Below are positions 40,928 to 41,501 of a stretch of DNA of 41,501 nucleotides, in pieces. The notes below the pieces were generated by a model. The model did not search any database, was not told the DNA's origin, and saw only the letters and a program-made list of their open reading frames with translations. The stretch is from assembly GCA_024644005.1 (NCBI GenBank), contig JAHELU010000009.1, positions 1 to 41,501 of the forward strand. The letters are read 5' to 3'. The DNA is from Acidimicrobiales bacterium (lineage in GTDB: Bacteria; Actinomycetota; Acidimicrobiia; Acidimicrobiales; SZUA-35). Every line of letters starts with the position of its first letter. Position 1 is the stretch's first letter. The position numbers were made by a program, and so were the translations under genes.

Positions 40928-41007
40928 CCCGGGGTGGGCCGTTGGGCCCACGGTGACCCGGGGTGGGCCGTTGGGCCCACGGTGAGCCGGGGTGGGCCGT
41001 TGCACCG
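40921..41007. repeat. Three 29-bp tandem repeats, two with internal hairpins
   Basis: acggtgacccggggtgggcc plus gttgggccc occurs identically at 40921-40949 and 40950-40978, then a degenerate third copy at 40979-41007. The first two copies contain gtgggcc-gttg-ggcccac, a perfect 7-bp stem with a 4-nt loop running to the copy junction. The stop codon of the upstream gene lies in the first copy. The array may act as a multi-hairpin terminator. Confidence 0.88.
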
Positions 41008-41081
41008 CGACCACCGCAGGTCGTCGCTACCCTCGGTAGTCGTCCGTATTCGCGCCGCCGATCCCGTGAGGGGAGAGGGAG

Positions 41082-41501
41082 ATGCTGAGAACCCAGCTGC
41101 TGTCCACCGGGTTGATCGTCGTCGCCGTGATCTTCGTCCGGTTCGGGGTGTGGCGGCTCGTCCGCAAGCAGGACTGGGCCTCTGTCGAGGAAGGTCGCCG
41201 GTGGTTGGTGCTGGTCCGCAACGCCACCCTGGTGATCGGCGTCTTCGGCGTCGCCCTCGTCTGGGCCGAGGAGCTGCGGCCGATAGGGCTGTCGCTCGTG
41301 GCGGTTGCGGTGGCCGTGGCGATCTCGCTCCAGGAACCCATCAAGTCGGTGGTCGCGTCATTCGTGCGGGCCACGTCGGGGTCCTACTCGATCGGCGATC
41401 GGATCCAGGTCGGCGATCTGCGAGGCTACGTCATCGACCACTCCCTCCTGCAGACCAAGATGCTCGAGATCGGGCCGGGTCATGTCCGTACCGGTCGAAC
41501 C
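41082..41501 (+). CDS. Mechanosensitive ion channel, MscS family (5' part, runs off the window)
   Basis: Read directly from the sequence; it is absent from the ORF track because no stop occurs before the window end. 140 codons are visible from an ATG preceded by GGGGAGAGGGAG. Three hydrophobic helices are visible (LIVVAVIFVRFGVWRLV, LVRNATLVIGVFGVALVW, GLSLVAVAVAVAISLQEPIKSVV). The MscS beta-domain entry follows: SYSIGDRIQVGDLRGYVIDH and SLLQTKMLEIGPG. The helix leading into SLQEPIKSVVASF matches the pore helix and its exit. MscS channels release solutes when turgor rises. The remainder lies beyond 41501. Confidence 0.85.
   Translation, partial: MLRTQLLSTGLIVVAVIFVRFGVWRLVRKQDWASVEEGRRWLVLVRNATLVIGVFGVALVWAEELRPIGLSLVAVAVAVAISLQEPIKSVVASFVRATSGSYSIGDRIQVGDLRGYVIDHSLLQTKMLEIGPGHVRTGRT

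Noticed and set aside
1-41501. Mobile elements, phage genes, toxin-antitoxin or defence systems, tRNA or rRNA genes
   Set aside because: I looked on both strands and saw no transposase, integrase, restriction or toxin family and no tRNA cloverleaf or rRNA sequence. The only element-like structure is the nested inverted repeat at 1-109.

Overview
The window is about 41.5 kb of very GC-rich DNA with densely packed, often 4-bp-overlapping genes. Gene content (BTAD/SARP-type regulator, four WS/DGAT acyltransferases, HAD-PlsC fusion, class III PHA synthase, CsbD, DUF6328) points to an actinobacterium. I lean towards the Acidimicrobiia or a related lineage rather than a mycobacterium, but that placement is inference. 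I see no rRNA, tRNA, CRISPR array, transposase or phage gene.

Left part (1-9.8 kb): a nested inverted repeat at the window edge, purU, a SAM methyltransferase convergent with it, a rhodanese-like protein without its catalytic cysteine, two small membrane proteins, a large SARP-BTAD-ATPase-TPR regulator, a lipoprotein, a secreted AMIN-like protein, a CsbD protein and a DUF6328 membrane protein. Several strong hairpins look like terminators.

Middle part (9.8-18.7 kb): lipid activation and granule genes. On the minus strand lie two adenylate-forming ligases and a PlsC acyltransferase. Divergent from them is a small protein with a Lys/Thr/Ala-rich tail (HbhA/MLDS-like), followed by an XRE regulator. 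The promoter of the small protein carries a GTTCGC-N3-GCGAAC palindrome exactly between its -35 and -10 boxes. An alpha/beta hydrolase, a patatin-like lipase and a FadD-type acyl-CoA synthetase follow.

Neutral-lipid operon (18.8-28.6 kb, minus strand): eight tightly coupled genes, in transcription order an alpha/beta hydrolase, WS/DGAT (type A), HAD-PlsC fusion, WS/DGAT (type B), a coiled-coil protein with a Lys-rich tail, GpsA, WS/DGAT (type A) and WS/DGAT (type B). Together they could take DHAP to glycerol-3-phosphate, phosphatidate and triacylglycerol, and coat the droplet. A divergent TetR gene lies next to a perfect palindrome, TGTCAGT-C-ACTGACA, just upstream of the operon start.

Right part (28.7-41.5 kb): TetR, a hydrolase, a 31-codon ORF, and an 1841-residue single-chain acyl-CoA carboxylase with a eukaryotic-ACC-like order (BC, BCCP, central region, CT). 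Then come two more hydrolases, a MarR regulator, a PhaE-like small protein plus class III PhaC, a hypothetical protein, a triplicated 29-bp hairpin repeat, and the start of an MscS channel that runs off the window and is absent from the ORF track.

Reading: a storage-lipid island linking malonyl-CoA supply, fatty-acid activation, TAG/wax ester synthesis, PHA synthesis, granule coat proteins and lipases, with three local regulators (XRE, TetR, MarR), each beside a plausible palindromic operator. The enzyme families are well supported; the integration into one system and the operator assignments are inference.
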